Source of the DNA: Planctomycetaceae bacterium
GTDB taxonomy: Bacteria > Planctomycetota > Planctomycetia > Pirellulales > Lacipirellulaceae
Reading direction: 5' to 3'
DNA: 7,794 nt
Assembly (NCBI GenBank): GCA_002713555.1
Contig: PATG01000053.1
Location: 2,415 to 10,208, forward strand
The translations under genes and the position numbers were made by a program. Position 1 is the first letter of the stretch; every line of letters starts with the position of its first letter. This document shows positions 1-5,287 of this stretch, one piece after another. A model generated the notes under the pieces. The model ran no database searches and had not been told where the DNA came from. It saw only the letters and a list, made by a program, of their open reading frames with translations.

Positions 1-342
1 GCTACTCGTGAGGCTGTCTGCCATCTGCTTGTGGCCGGTAGGATAACTTCCATACGCCAGTAACCAGAATAAGCGTAGCGCATGAACCATGCTGTAGTAC
101 GAACAGATGGCAGACCAGTTCGGGTACGAATCAGTGAAGCGACGTGCCAAGCAGTAATCGTGAAGCGACGACCACAACAAGCAGGCCATGATGTAGAGTC
201 GCTCACCAAGTCGTTGCTCGGATGCCTGAGAGTCCTCGTCGTCCCAACGCCAATAAGAGAAATCCGGATGCTGATCTGGAATGTCCGCCCACTCGTGCCA
301 GTCACGGCATGGCTCAGGACGTTGCGAACTAGTGACCGGCAT
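1..342 (-). CDS. HEPN-like helical domain protein, C-terminus cut by window edge
   Basis: The minus strand is open from an ATG at 340-342 to base 1 with no stop, giving 114 codons of an incomplete protein. The start is supported by a strong GGAGGT at 347-352, four bases upstream. The N-terminal 45 residues are polar and rich in Trp, Asp and Glu. From about residue 45 on, helices are likely. The stretch CSYYSMVHALRLFWLLAYG (about residues 86-104), followed by PTGHKQMADSL, resembles the HEPN pattern in which a YYAMFHAA-type helix is followed by a turn and a TH/GHxG segment. HEPN proteins include RNase toxins of toxin-antitoxin and defence systems, but also non-catalytic binding domains. The RxxxxH catalytic motif is not visible in this fragment and could lie in the missing part. 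It follows the 381-752 gene by 38 bases on the same strand, so co-transcription is likely. The CDS itself is well supported; the HEPN assignment is by eye from the motif and moderate. Confidence 0.72.
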   Translation of the reverse strand, partial: MPVTSSQRPEPCRDWHEWADIPDQHPDFSYWRWDDEDSQASEQRLGERLYIMACLLWSSLHDYCLARRFTDSYPNWSAICSYYSMVHALRLFWLLAYGSYPTGHKQMADSLTSS

Positions 343-346
343 TACC

Positions 347-352
347 ACCTCC
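347..352 (-). promoter_or_regulatory. Ribosome binding site deciding the start of the HEPN-like gene
   Basis: On the minus strand GGAGGT is followed by four bases and then the ATG at 342. It is the best Shine-Dalgarno in the left cluster and contrasts with the two upstream genes, which have none that is clear. Confidence 0.75.
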
Positions 353-380
353 GATAAATGGCATCATCGTTAGCCCAGGA

Positions 381-752
381 CTACTCCTGCAACCTATTCA
401 TCACCGACCAGACCTCGTGCAGCGAATGCTCGTATTTTGCACTCTCTTTTCCCTGATGACGAGCAACCTCTGATTTGAAATTATCGTAATTCACCTCCTC
501 GTTCAGTCCGACAAGCACATGTGACCACACCGACTTTGACACGAAGATTCGGAATGCGTAGTCCGTCCCCGTAAACTCCTTGATCTGGCACTCGGCCAGC
601 AGGTCGGAGAATTGTTCCTTGAGTGCCTCCAAGTGGCTGCGCACTCTGGCTCGCACCATCATTCGATCAGTATCGACGGGTTGACCGTGGCTGCCGTCAC
701 CCTGTCGGGCGCAGACAACAGAGTAGAAGCCGTGTTTGGTGGAGAGCCACAT
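381..752 (-). CDS. Conserved uncharacterised protein (MWLSTKHGFYS family), 123 aa
   Basis: This complete ORF begins MWLSTKHGFYSVV. I recognise this start, together with an internal VRARVRxxLExL segment (about residues 33-45), a DYxFRI segment (about 64-69), NYDNFKSEVARHQG (about 87-100) and a C-terminal VWSVMNRLQ, as the pattern of a small family found in many bacteria. I know of no function for it. The mix of short strands and helices suggests a compact alpha/beta soluble protein; no signal peptide or membrane segment is seen. Family agreement at the N-terminus fixes the start at 752 even though no Shine-Dalgarno is present: a perfect palindrome (754-765) lies there instead. It sits 73 bases after rnc and 38 bases before the HEPN-like gene, all on the minus strand. 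It could be a partner of the HEPN-like protein, but that is inference from position only. Confidence 0.85.
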   Translation of the reverse strand: MWLSTKHGFYSVVCARQGDGSHGQPVDTDRMMVRARVRSHLEALKEQFSDLLAECQIKEFTGTDYAFRIFVSKSVWSHVLVGLNEEVNYDNFKSEVARHQGKESAKYEHSLHEVWSVMNRLQE

Positions 753-753
753 T

Positions 754-765
754 GTTCAATTGAAC
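754..765. repeat. 12-bp perfect palindrome abutting the start codon of the 123-aa gene
   Basis: GTTCAATTGAAC is a perfect inverted repeat ending one base before the ATG at 752 (minus strand), exactly where a ribosome binding site would lie. It may be an operator, a translational control element, or chance. Confidence 0.5.
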
Positions 766-825
766 CTTGACTGGATGCCTTCGTTAAGGTTTAGCCGACG
801 CAGACCGTTATCCGGCATACCGCCG

Positions 826-1581
826 TTAGAGAAACTCATCCGCTTCTTCAGCCGGATAGGCGGCATCTTCGCCTGCAATCTGGTTGATTGCGTTGTGCGC
901 CGCCCGCTGTTCCGACTCTTTCTTACTTTTGCCCCAAGCGGCCGGATAACGCGTATCGGCAACTTGAGCCGAAATTTTAAAGCACTTGCTATGGTCGGGA
1001 CCTTTTTCGTCAAGCAACTGATAGACAGGCGTCATGCCATGTTCGCGTTGAGCAAATTGCTGCAACTGGGATTTGTAATTTCCTCCGGCCTCACCGGAGG
1101 CCGTTTGTTGGATTTCCGTCTCAACATGCTCGAGGATAAAATCTCGCGCTGGCTCGATGCCACCATCCAGATAGATTGCCGCGATCAGCGATTCCAGGGC
1201 TGCCGCAATGACCGAGCGCGGGATCTCAGGGTCAGCAGCCATGCCTTTTCCCAAAAACAGGAATTTGTGCAGGCCAATCTTCTCGCTGATTCGAGCACAC
1301 GTTTCACGACTGACTACCACAGACTTGATACGGGTTAGCTCGCCTTCCAGGTAATCGGGGTAAAGCGTGTAGAGTCTGTCGCAGACAACAAACCCCAAAA
1401 TGGCATCTCCCAGAAACTCCATCCGCTCATTCGATGCCAGCCGATGCGATACGCCCGAGGCATGTCGCAGGGCGTCAACAAGCAATTGGCTATTCTTAAA
1501 GCGGTAGCCAATTCGATCTTGGCAGTCGCCCAGATCGGTTTTCATAGCGCTAGCGCTATTGTTCAGCTGATCATGATCCAT
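826..1581 (-). CDS. rnc: Ribonuclease III
   Basis: This is a cytoplasmic double-stranded-RNA endonuclease acting in rRNA and mRNA processing. With the ATG at 1581 it is 251 residues, close to the family norm. The RNase III domain comes first, with the signature NERMEFLGDA at residues 51-60; E52, E55 and D59 match E. coli E38, E41 and D45, and EGE at 79-81 matches E65. The dsRNA-binding domain follows at about residues 168-236 (NYKSQLQQFAQ to KKESEQRAAHNAI). The second metal-binding motif, ADxxE in E. coli, reads AAALE here: Glu 130 is kept but the aspartate position (127) is Ala. The start is not certain. ATG at 1545 (239 aa) is equally good for domain coverage, and the frame is open upstream to a TTG at 1746, but that extension has no family character. 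No clear Shine-Dalgarno precedes any of them. It is the first gene of the minus-strand cluster, downstream of a good promoter at 1837-1865. Confidence 0.93.
   Translation of the reverse strand: MDHDQLNNSASAMKTDLGDCQDRIGYRFKNSQLLVDALRHASGVSHRLASNERMEFLGDAILGFVVCDRLYTLYPDYLEGELTRIKSVVVSRETCARISEKIGLHKFLFLGKGMAADPEIPRSVIAAALESLIAAIYLDGGIEPARDFILEHVETEIQQTASGEAGGNYKSQLQQFAQREHGMTPVYQLLDEKGPDHSKCFKISAQVADTRYPAAWGKSKKESEQRAAHNAINQIAGEDAAYPAEEADEFL
1544..1559. repeat. 16-bp perfect palindrome in the 5' end of rnc
   Basis: The sequence ATAGCGCTAGCGCTAT is its own reverse complement. It lies between the two candidate ATG starts of rnc (1581 and 1545) and overlaps the second one. In RNA it could form a hairpin or a dimer. 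Since RNase III genes in other bacteria are autoregulated by cleavage of their own 5' region, a role in control is conceivable but not shown. Confidence 0.6.
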
Positions 1582-1836
1582 GGTTTCGCAAAAAAATTGC
1601 GGGCCGAACAAGAGCTGGCAAACTGAATTCAGTTTAACGGCTCTGGCGCGATCCAAGTCGTCCCAGCATTTTGCATCCTTGAACGGACACACTATTGCTA
1701 TGGGAACTTGTGTAACTAAAACATGTGAGGATACTTCTGTGGCCAAAAATGCCTAACTTTGGCACCTGCCACATCCTTGCCATTCAATGCTTTGGCAATC
1801 CATAAACAAAGCACTAAACACCCACCTCAGGTATTT

Positions 1837-1865
1837 ATAATAGTTTGAATAAAGGTTATTGTCAA
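1837..1865 (-). promoter_or_regulatory. Sigma70-type promoter for the rnc cluster
   Basis: Reading the minus strand, a perfect TTGACA (1860-1865) is followed by exactly 17 bases and TATTAT (1837-1842), a five-of-six match to TATAAT. Transcription would start near 1830, leaving a leader of about 250 bases before the rnc ATG at 1581. The leader contains a hairpin with a 6-bp perfect stem at 1777-1798 (TTGCCA and TGGCAA arms, 10-base loop). No other promoter this good is seen upstream of rnc. Confidence 0.62.
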
Positions 1866-1908
1866 CGCAGGAGCCCTGGGGTAAGCGGGGGGGCTGCGTG
1901 TTTCTTTT
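1865..1908 (+). terminator. Hairpin followed by T-rich tract (terminator-like)
   Basis: On the plus strand ACGCAG (1865-1870) plus CCC pairs with GGG plus CTGCGT (ending 1899), with a three-base GAG bulge in the left arm. It is followed by TGTTTCTTTT (1899-1908), which has the form of an intrinsic terminator. No plus-strand gene is seen to its left, so it would end either read-through or an unseen transcript from 1747-1864. It touches the -35 box of the rnc promoter, and may insulate the two divergent units. Confidence 0.4.
1887..1897 (+). repeat. G7 element, copy 1
   Basis: GGGGGGGCTGC is present here on the plus strand and again on the minus strand at 4165-4175. In both copies the G run is preceded by a TA-rich segment ending in C and, a little further upstream, by GCCC able to pair with the G run. 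Both copies are intergenic and lie upstream of a gene on the G-rich strand. Confidence 0.45.
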
Positions 1909-1973
1909 AGGTTAGAGTTGCAGATAGATAAGTCTCATGGAGTTTTACATTCTGATTGGGATAAGGTGTGAAT

Positions 1974-2093
1974 ATGGATCCCGGACTCCTTGATGCTCTC
2001 TGCAGCTCAGTATCTGTGGTTATTAAGAGAGAGGAGAGAGACTCTCACTACCTAGACTTTAGGATCGAGGATTTACCTGCTGTCCTGGTCTAG
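1974..2093 (+). CDS. Possible small protein, 39 aa
   Basis: An ATG at 1974 is preceded by AAGGTG (1963-1968) at a five-base spacing, a good Shine-Dalgarno. The frame runs 39 codons to a TAG at 2091-2093. The product begins MDPGLLDALCSSVSVVIKR and continues with a charged segment and then DFRIEDLPAVLV, giving a normal amino-acid mix with no membrane segment. I do not recognise it. It could be a real small protein, a leader peptide for mgtE, the remnant of a longer gene, or chance. It lies on the mgtE strand, 173 bases before the mgtE start. Confidence 0.3.
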   Translation: MDPGLLDALCSSVSVVIKREERDSHYLDFRIEDLPAVLV

Positions 2094-2266
2094 CCAGGTC
2101 GATAAACTAGAACCGGCTTCAAGCTCCGAATTCTTCTCGTGGGACGCGAATCCTAATATAAAAGCACAGAAAAAATAGTTTGCACACACTTCAACAGCAT
2201 GAAAGGCCTCTGAGCCATGAAGCTGGCTTGGCCCTACAGAATGGTTCGCGATTCTGACTGATAATC

Positions 2267-3631
2267 ATGATCAATACACTCTATTTACCCGAACTGCGAG
2301 AGATGCTGGCCACTGAAGACCAGTCAGGATTGCAGGAATTTTGTGTGGCCCTGCATCCGGCCCGAGTCGCAGAATTCATGGAGGGACTCACTCCTCAAGA
2401 GGCTTGGCAGGTCATTCAGGCAAGCGATCGCATCACATGTGCCGAAATATTCGGTTTTTTCCCTGCTGAAGTCCAGATAAATATTCTCGAGTCGGGTGAT
2501 GCCACCACACTTAGTCAGTTGATTGCCGACATGCCGGCAGACGACCGTGTCGATCTTCTGAATGAAGTCGATCCTGTCACCATGAAAAATGTGCTGTCGC
2601 TCGTGCCAATAGAAGAGCGTCGCGATATTTTGCGATTGCAGGCATATCCTGAAGGGACGGCAGGCGCCGTCATGACAACCGAAGTTGCCAAACTCCCCGA
2701 AACTCTGACCGTTGGAGCCGCCTTAGAACAACTGGGTCGACAATCGAAAGATCTGGAAACAATCTACTACATCTACATTGTCGATGCAGAAGATCATCTG
2801 CGAGGTACCGTATCGGCTCGCCAATTGGTTACCCACCTGGGCAATCCCGACACGCGCCTGGCAGAGATCATGGAGCGCAACCTGGTTACGGTTGAAGCAA
2901 CTGATGACCAGGAAATTGTTGCTGAAAAAGTCGCCGAATACGATTTCCTGGCCATACCGGTTGTTGATGAGGAGCAGCGTCTCGTCGGCATTATTACCTA
3001 CGACGATGTCATTGACGTCTTGCGCGAGGAAGCTGAAGAAGACGCTTACCGAGCTGCGGCCGTGGAGCCATTGGAAGACGGTTATCTGCAGACATCACTT
3101 TACGAACTAGCCTGGAAGCGTGGTTTTTGGCTTTTTACCCTGTTCATCGCAGCCCTGCTAACAGCTTTTGCCCTGAAATCATACAGAGATATCCTCCAGC
3201 AAGTTGCCTGGTTGGTCTTTTTTATACCCCTGATCATGTCCAGCGGGGGAAATTCTGGAGGGCAATCTGCGACACTCGTAATCCGCGCGTTGTCCAACAA
3301 AGATATCAGTCTAGCCGACACACGCCGCGTACTGATGCGTGAATTGCTGACAGGACTTTTGTTAGGGATTGCCCTCTCGATTATCGGCTACCTGGTTGGC
3401 TATCTCTTATTAGACGGGCCGACATTGGTGGACTTGCTGACGATTCCGATCACGCTCTTGATTGTCGTGGTATTCGGTACACTGTGTGGAGCCGGACTGC
3501 CACTTCTGTTTCGCCGTCTCGGTGTGGATGAGGCCTTGATGAGCACGCCGTTTGTAACAGTGCTGATTGATATTGGTGGCATCATCATCTATATGATTGT
3601 TGCCCTGAAGATGATCGACGGCTTGTCGTAG
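2267..3631 (+). CDS. mgtE: Magnesium transporter MgtE
   Basis: This is an inner-membrane Mg2+ channel that closes when cytoplasmic Mg2+ is high. At 454 aa it is complete and of usual family length. The order is an MgtE_N helical superhelix (about residues 15-125), two CBS domains (about 130-255; MTTEVAKLPETLTVG, then IMERNLVTVEATDD to LVGIITYDDVIDV), an acidic connecting helix (253-260) and five membrane helices at about 287-303, 311-326, 360-382, 390-412 and 428-447. The family motif GGNSGGQ is at 327-333. Asp 435 in the last helix matches the pore aspartate of Thermus MgtE (D432). The start at 2267 agrees with planctomycete relatives (LYLPELREMLA) although no Shine-Dalgarno is visible. It stands alone on the plus strand, convergent with the small gene at 3697-4032, 65 bases away. 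Confidence 0.96.
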   Translation: MINTLYLPELREMLATEDQSGLQEFCVALHPARVAEFMEGLTPQEAWQVIQASDRITCAEIFGFFPAEVQINILESGDATTLSQLIADMPADDRVDLLNEVDPVTMKNVLSLVPIEERRDILRLQAYPEGTAGAVMTTEVAKLPETLTVGAALEQLGRQSKDLETIYYIYIVDAEDHLRGTVSARQLVTHLGNPDTRLAEIMERNLVTVEATDDQEIVAEKVAEYDFLAIPVVDEEQRLVGIITYDDVIDVLREEAEEDAYRAAAVEPLEDGYLQTSLYELAWKRGFWLFTLFIAALLTAFALKSYRDILQQVAWLVFFIPLIMSSGGNSGGQSATLVIRALSNKDISLADTRRVLMRELLTGLLLGIALSIIGYLVGYLLLDGPTLVDLLTIPITLLIVVVFGTLCGAGLPLLFRRLGVDEALMSTPFVTVLIDIGGIIIYMIVALKMIDGLS

Positions 3632-3696
3632 CTGGTAGATAAAGCAACCAAGCTTTCACCACACCCCCTGCCCTTTGCCACGGTCGTATTTGCGAC

Positions 3697-4032
3697 TTAA
3701 ATATCCAGCAGAGGTTGACCCACGTACATCTGCAGCACTTGGCTTTGTACCTTGATAGCCCGGATGAGAATCCAGATTTGGTCACGGGTGAATTTTTCGG
3801 GATCCGAGCTGGCCAGATCTTCCAGTTCTTGTGTCATGGCAGCGTGTTGGTCGGTAGAGGCTTGTAATTTGAGTCTCACTTCTTTCCAAGTAGATTTTAA
3901 CTTGGGCAACTCACGCAAATCCTCGAGCGATTCCTCTCCATTGGCAAGCAGCAGGCAAAGACGGGCCACGTCTTGAATCGATGCATTGGGCTGGAGTTCT
4001 TGTATTTTCCCGGCAAGTTCTTGGCAATTCAT
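3697..4032 (-). CDS. Uncharacterised helical protein, 111 aa
   Basis: The ORF from the ATG at 4032 has AAGAGG at 4039-4044, six bases upstream, so the start is well supported; the frame is open 19 codons further up, but without a better signal. The protein begins MNCQELAGKIQELQPNASI and contains DVARLCLLLANGEESLEDL (about residues 20-38). It is almost entirely predicted helix, with heptad-like spacing of Leu, Ile and Val in residues 40-75 suggesting a short coiled coil. No signal peptide, membrane segment or metal-binding motif is seen. I do not recognise the family. It converges on mgtE and is divergent from pdxJ with a 419-base gap, so it is probably a single-gene unit. An internal TTGCCC-17-GATTCT upstream is too weak to call a promoter. 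Confidence 0.72.
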   Translation of the reverse strand: MNCQELAGKIQELQPNASIQDVARLCLLLANGEESLEDLRELPKLKSTWKEVRLKLQASTDQHAAMTQELEDLASSDPEKFTRDQIWILIRAIKVQSQVLQMYVGQPLLDI

Positions 4033-4038
4033 GATGAA

Positions 4039-4044
4039 CCTCTT
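4039..4044 (-). promoter_or_regulatory. Ribosome binding site deciding the start of the 111-aa gene
   Basis: AAGAGG on the minus strand, six bases before the ATG at 4032. It favours this start over the ATG 57 bases upstream at 4089, which has no such signal. Confidence 0.65.
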
Positions 4045-4164
4045 GTGCTTTTGCGCTAGAATCGTAGTCGCTTGGATCTGGGGCAACACTTGCTAGGGAA
4101 CGGTTAAGCTGGCTTGTCTACTGATCGGGCCTGCTAAAAAGGGACCAACGAGTGGCGAGTGTCT

Positions 4165-4175
4165 GCAGCCCCCCC
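4165..4175 (-). repeat. G7 element, copy 2
   Basis: On the minus strand the sequence reads GGGGGGGCTGC, identical to 1887-1897, with GCCC shortly upstream (GCCCAATTACG before the G run). It lies 133 bases upstream of the 111-aa gene, on that gene's sense strand. Confidence 0.45.
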
Positions 4176-4436
4176 GTAATTGGGCGATTTTAGAAAAGTT
4201 TAGCTTACGTTTTCGTGCCAAGATGAAAGTAATTTTATCCTTTAAAAACAGGGCCTTAGGCACATTAGGCCAGGAGCACGGGCTGGCAGAACCCGCTCTC
4301 ATGAATCGTGTCGAAGATACAGCACCTGAGGATGAATCCGGGCCAGGCACTTGCGGTTTCTCACAACGAGGCCCAACAATACCCCTGTTCCGACTGTTTT
4401 GCAGTTCCGACAATGGGGAATAGCGCAATAAAACCG

Positions 4437-4443
4437 AAAAGGA
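4437..4443 (+). promoter_or_regulatory. Ribosome binding site deciding the pdxJ start
   Basis: AAAAGGA is followed by eight bases and the ATG at 4452. The frame is open 48 codons further upstream, but only this start gives the family N-terminus. Confidence 0.7.
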
Positions 4444-4451
4444 TAGACACG

Positions 4452-5165
4452 ATGCCAACTTTGGGAGTCAATATTGATCATGTCGCGACCGTACGGCAGG
4501 CGCGCATGACCAACGAGCCAGACCCGATTTGGGCTGCTACACTGGCCGAACTGGGTGGTGCAGATGGAATTACGATTCATCTTCGCGAAGACCGTCGACA
4601 TATTCAGCAGCGAGATTTGTATTTGCTGGGGCAAACGGCTGCCGTAAAACTCAATCTGGAATTGGCCTGCAGTGACGAAGTGGTGTCGATTGCATGCGAA
4701 GCGCGGCCCTTCCAGGCAACACTTGTTCCTGAAAAGCGCGAAGAAGTGACCACCGAAGGAGGCCTGGATGTCGTTGGCCAACAGCAACGCATTACAGAAA
4801 CGGTCCAGCGTTTACAAGATGCAGGTATCGTTGTCAGCCTGTTTCTGGATCCCGAGCCGGCCCAAATCGAGGCAGGCATGAAGACGGGTGCCACAGCAGT
4901 CGAACTTCATACGGGTGCCTACGCGCATGCCGCTGCCGAATTCTCAGCCGACGAGCAACTGCAAGTCTTATTGCAGGCGGCACAGACGGTCCATGCAGGT
5001 GGGCTTACCTTGCATGCTGGGCATGGACTTACCTACCGTAATGTTCGCCCCATAGCTGAACTCCCCCATATGTGCGAACTCAATATAGGTCATAGCATTA
5101 TTTCGCGTGCCATCATGGTGGGTTTGGAGCAAGCGGTAAGAGATATGAAATTGTTAGTTAGCTGA
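4452..5165 (+). CDS. pdxJ: Pyridoxine 5'-phosphate synthase
   Basis: PdxJ condenses 1-deoxy-D-xylulose 5-phosphate with 3-amino-2-oxopropyl phosphate, the last ring-closing step of the DXP-dependent route to vitamin B6. It is a cytoplasmic TIM barrel, usually an octamer. The product is 237 aa, matching the usual 235-245. Family blocks are seen in order: [15 protein letters not shown] at the N-terminus, [17 protein letters not shown] (first catalytic His), KLNLELA (catalytic Glu), [29 protein letters not shown] (second catalytic His and the glycine-rich phosphate site) and [13 protein letters not shown]. No key residue is missing. It precedes dapA by 122 bases on the same strand; a shared transcript is possible since no clear terminator lies between them, but the two pathways are not directly linked. 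Confidence 0.97.
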   Translation: MPTLGVNIDHVATVRQARMTNEPDPIWAATLAELGGADGITIHLREDRRHIQQRDLYLLGQTAAVKLNLELACSDEVVSIACEARPFQATLVPEKREEVTTEGGLDVVGQQQRITETVQRLQDAGIVVSLFLDPEPAQIEAGMKTGATAVELHTGAYAHAAAEFSADEQLQVLLQAAQTVHAGGLTLHAGHGLTYRNVRPIAELPHMCELNIGHSIISRAIMVGLEQAVRDMKLLVS

Positions 5166-5273
5166 CGATTCAAGCACAAAAACCTGCTTCCGATCCAGGC
5201 CCTTTTAAGAAACCGGTTCTAGTCGCCCCTGCCACAAACGGTTATCATAGATAAAGTATCGCTAGACCTTTTT

Positions 5274-5280
5274 GAAGGAA
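5274..5280 (+). promoter_or_regulatory. Ribosome binding site of dapA
   Basis: GAAGGAA is followed by seven bases and the ATG at 5288, fixing the start. Confidence 0.7.
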
Positions 5281-5287
5281 TGAACAG

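Larger units (their letters stand above)
1866..2266. other. Non-coding stretch upstream of mgtE
   Basis: About 400 bases without a secure gene. It holds the terminator-like hairpin and G7 element, a possible 39-codon ORF (1974-2093), a purine run at about 2025-2041 built of GA steps, and a small hairpin CCTGG-TCTAG-CCAGG at 2084-2098 over the stop codon of that ORF. A weak TAATAT at 2154-2159 could be a -10 box for mgtE, but no convincing -35 box is present. I do not see the conserved elements of an M-box or other Mg2+ riboswitch, although one cannot be excluded by eye. Confidence 0.5.
4033..4451. other. Divergent intergenic region between the 111-aa gene and pdxJ
   Basis: About 420 bases with no supported gene. 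It contains the second G7 element (4165-4175), a nearby direct repeat of CGAGTG/GCGAGTG on the plus strand (about 4149-4160), and a hairpin-capable segment at 4382-4418 before pdxJ: CCCC pairs with GGGG outside, ACTG with CAGT inside around a TTTTG loop, and GTTCCGAC occurs twice (4387-4394 and 4404-4411). The last lies about 20 bases ahead of the pdxJ ribosome binding site and could be a leader structure. No clear sigma70 promoter stands out. Confidence 0.45.

Noticed and set aside
82..357. 91-codon plus-strand frame
   Set aside because: It lies antisense to the HEPN-like gene, which has a strong ribosome binding site and a recognisable domain. The plus-strand product is Arg/Val-rich and resembles nothing.
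736..1338. 200-codon plus-strand frame
   Set aside because: It is antisense to rnc, whose identity is certain; its sequence has no family character.
1582..1746. N-terminal extension of RNase III from a TTG at 1746
   Set aside because: The extra 55 residues have no family similarity and no ribosome binding site precedes the TTG. ATG at 1581 or 1545 gives a normal-length protein.
2100..2266. Mg2+ riboswitch (M-box or ykoK type) ahead of mgtE
   Set aside because: mgtE genes in some phyla carry one, but I could not find its conserved stems here by eye.
4223..4423. 66-codon plus-strand frame before pdxJ
   Set aside because: No Shine-Dalgarno and no recognisable pattern; it overlaps the hairpin region and reads like non-coding sequence.
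4308..4451. 48-codon upstream extension of pdxJ
   Set aside because: PdxJ proteins start at the [12 protein letters not shown] block; the ATG at 4452 has a good ribosome binding site and the extension has no family similarity.
4093..4458. 121-codon minus-strand frame in the pdxJ upstream region
   Set aside because: Its sequence is low in structure (many Ser, Pro, Arg), it overlaps the pdxJ start and has no ribosome binding site.
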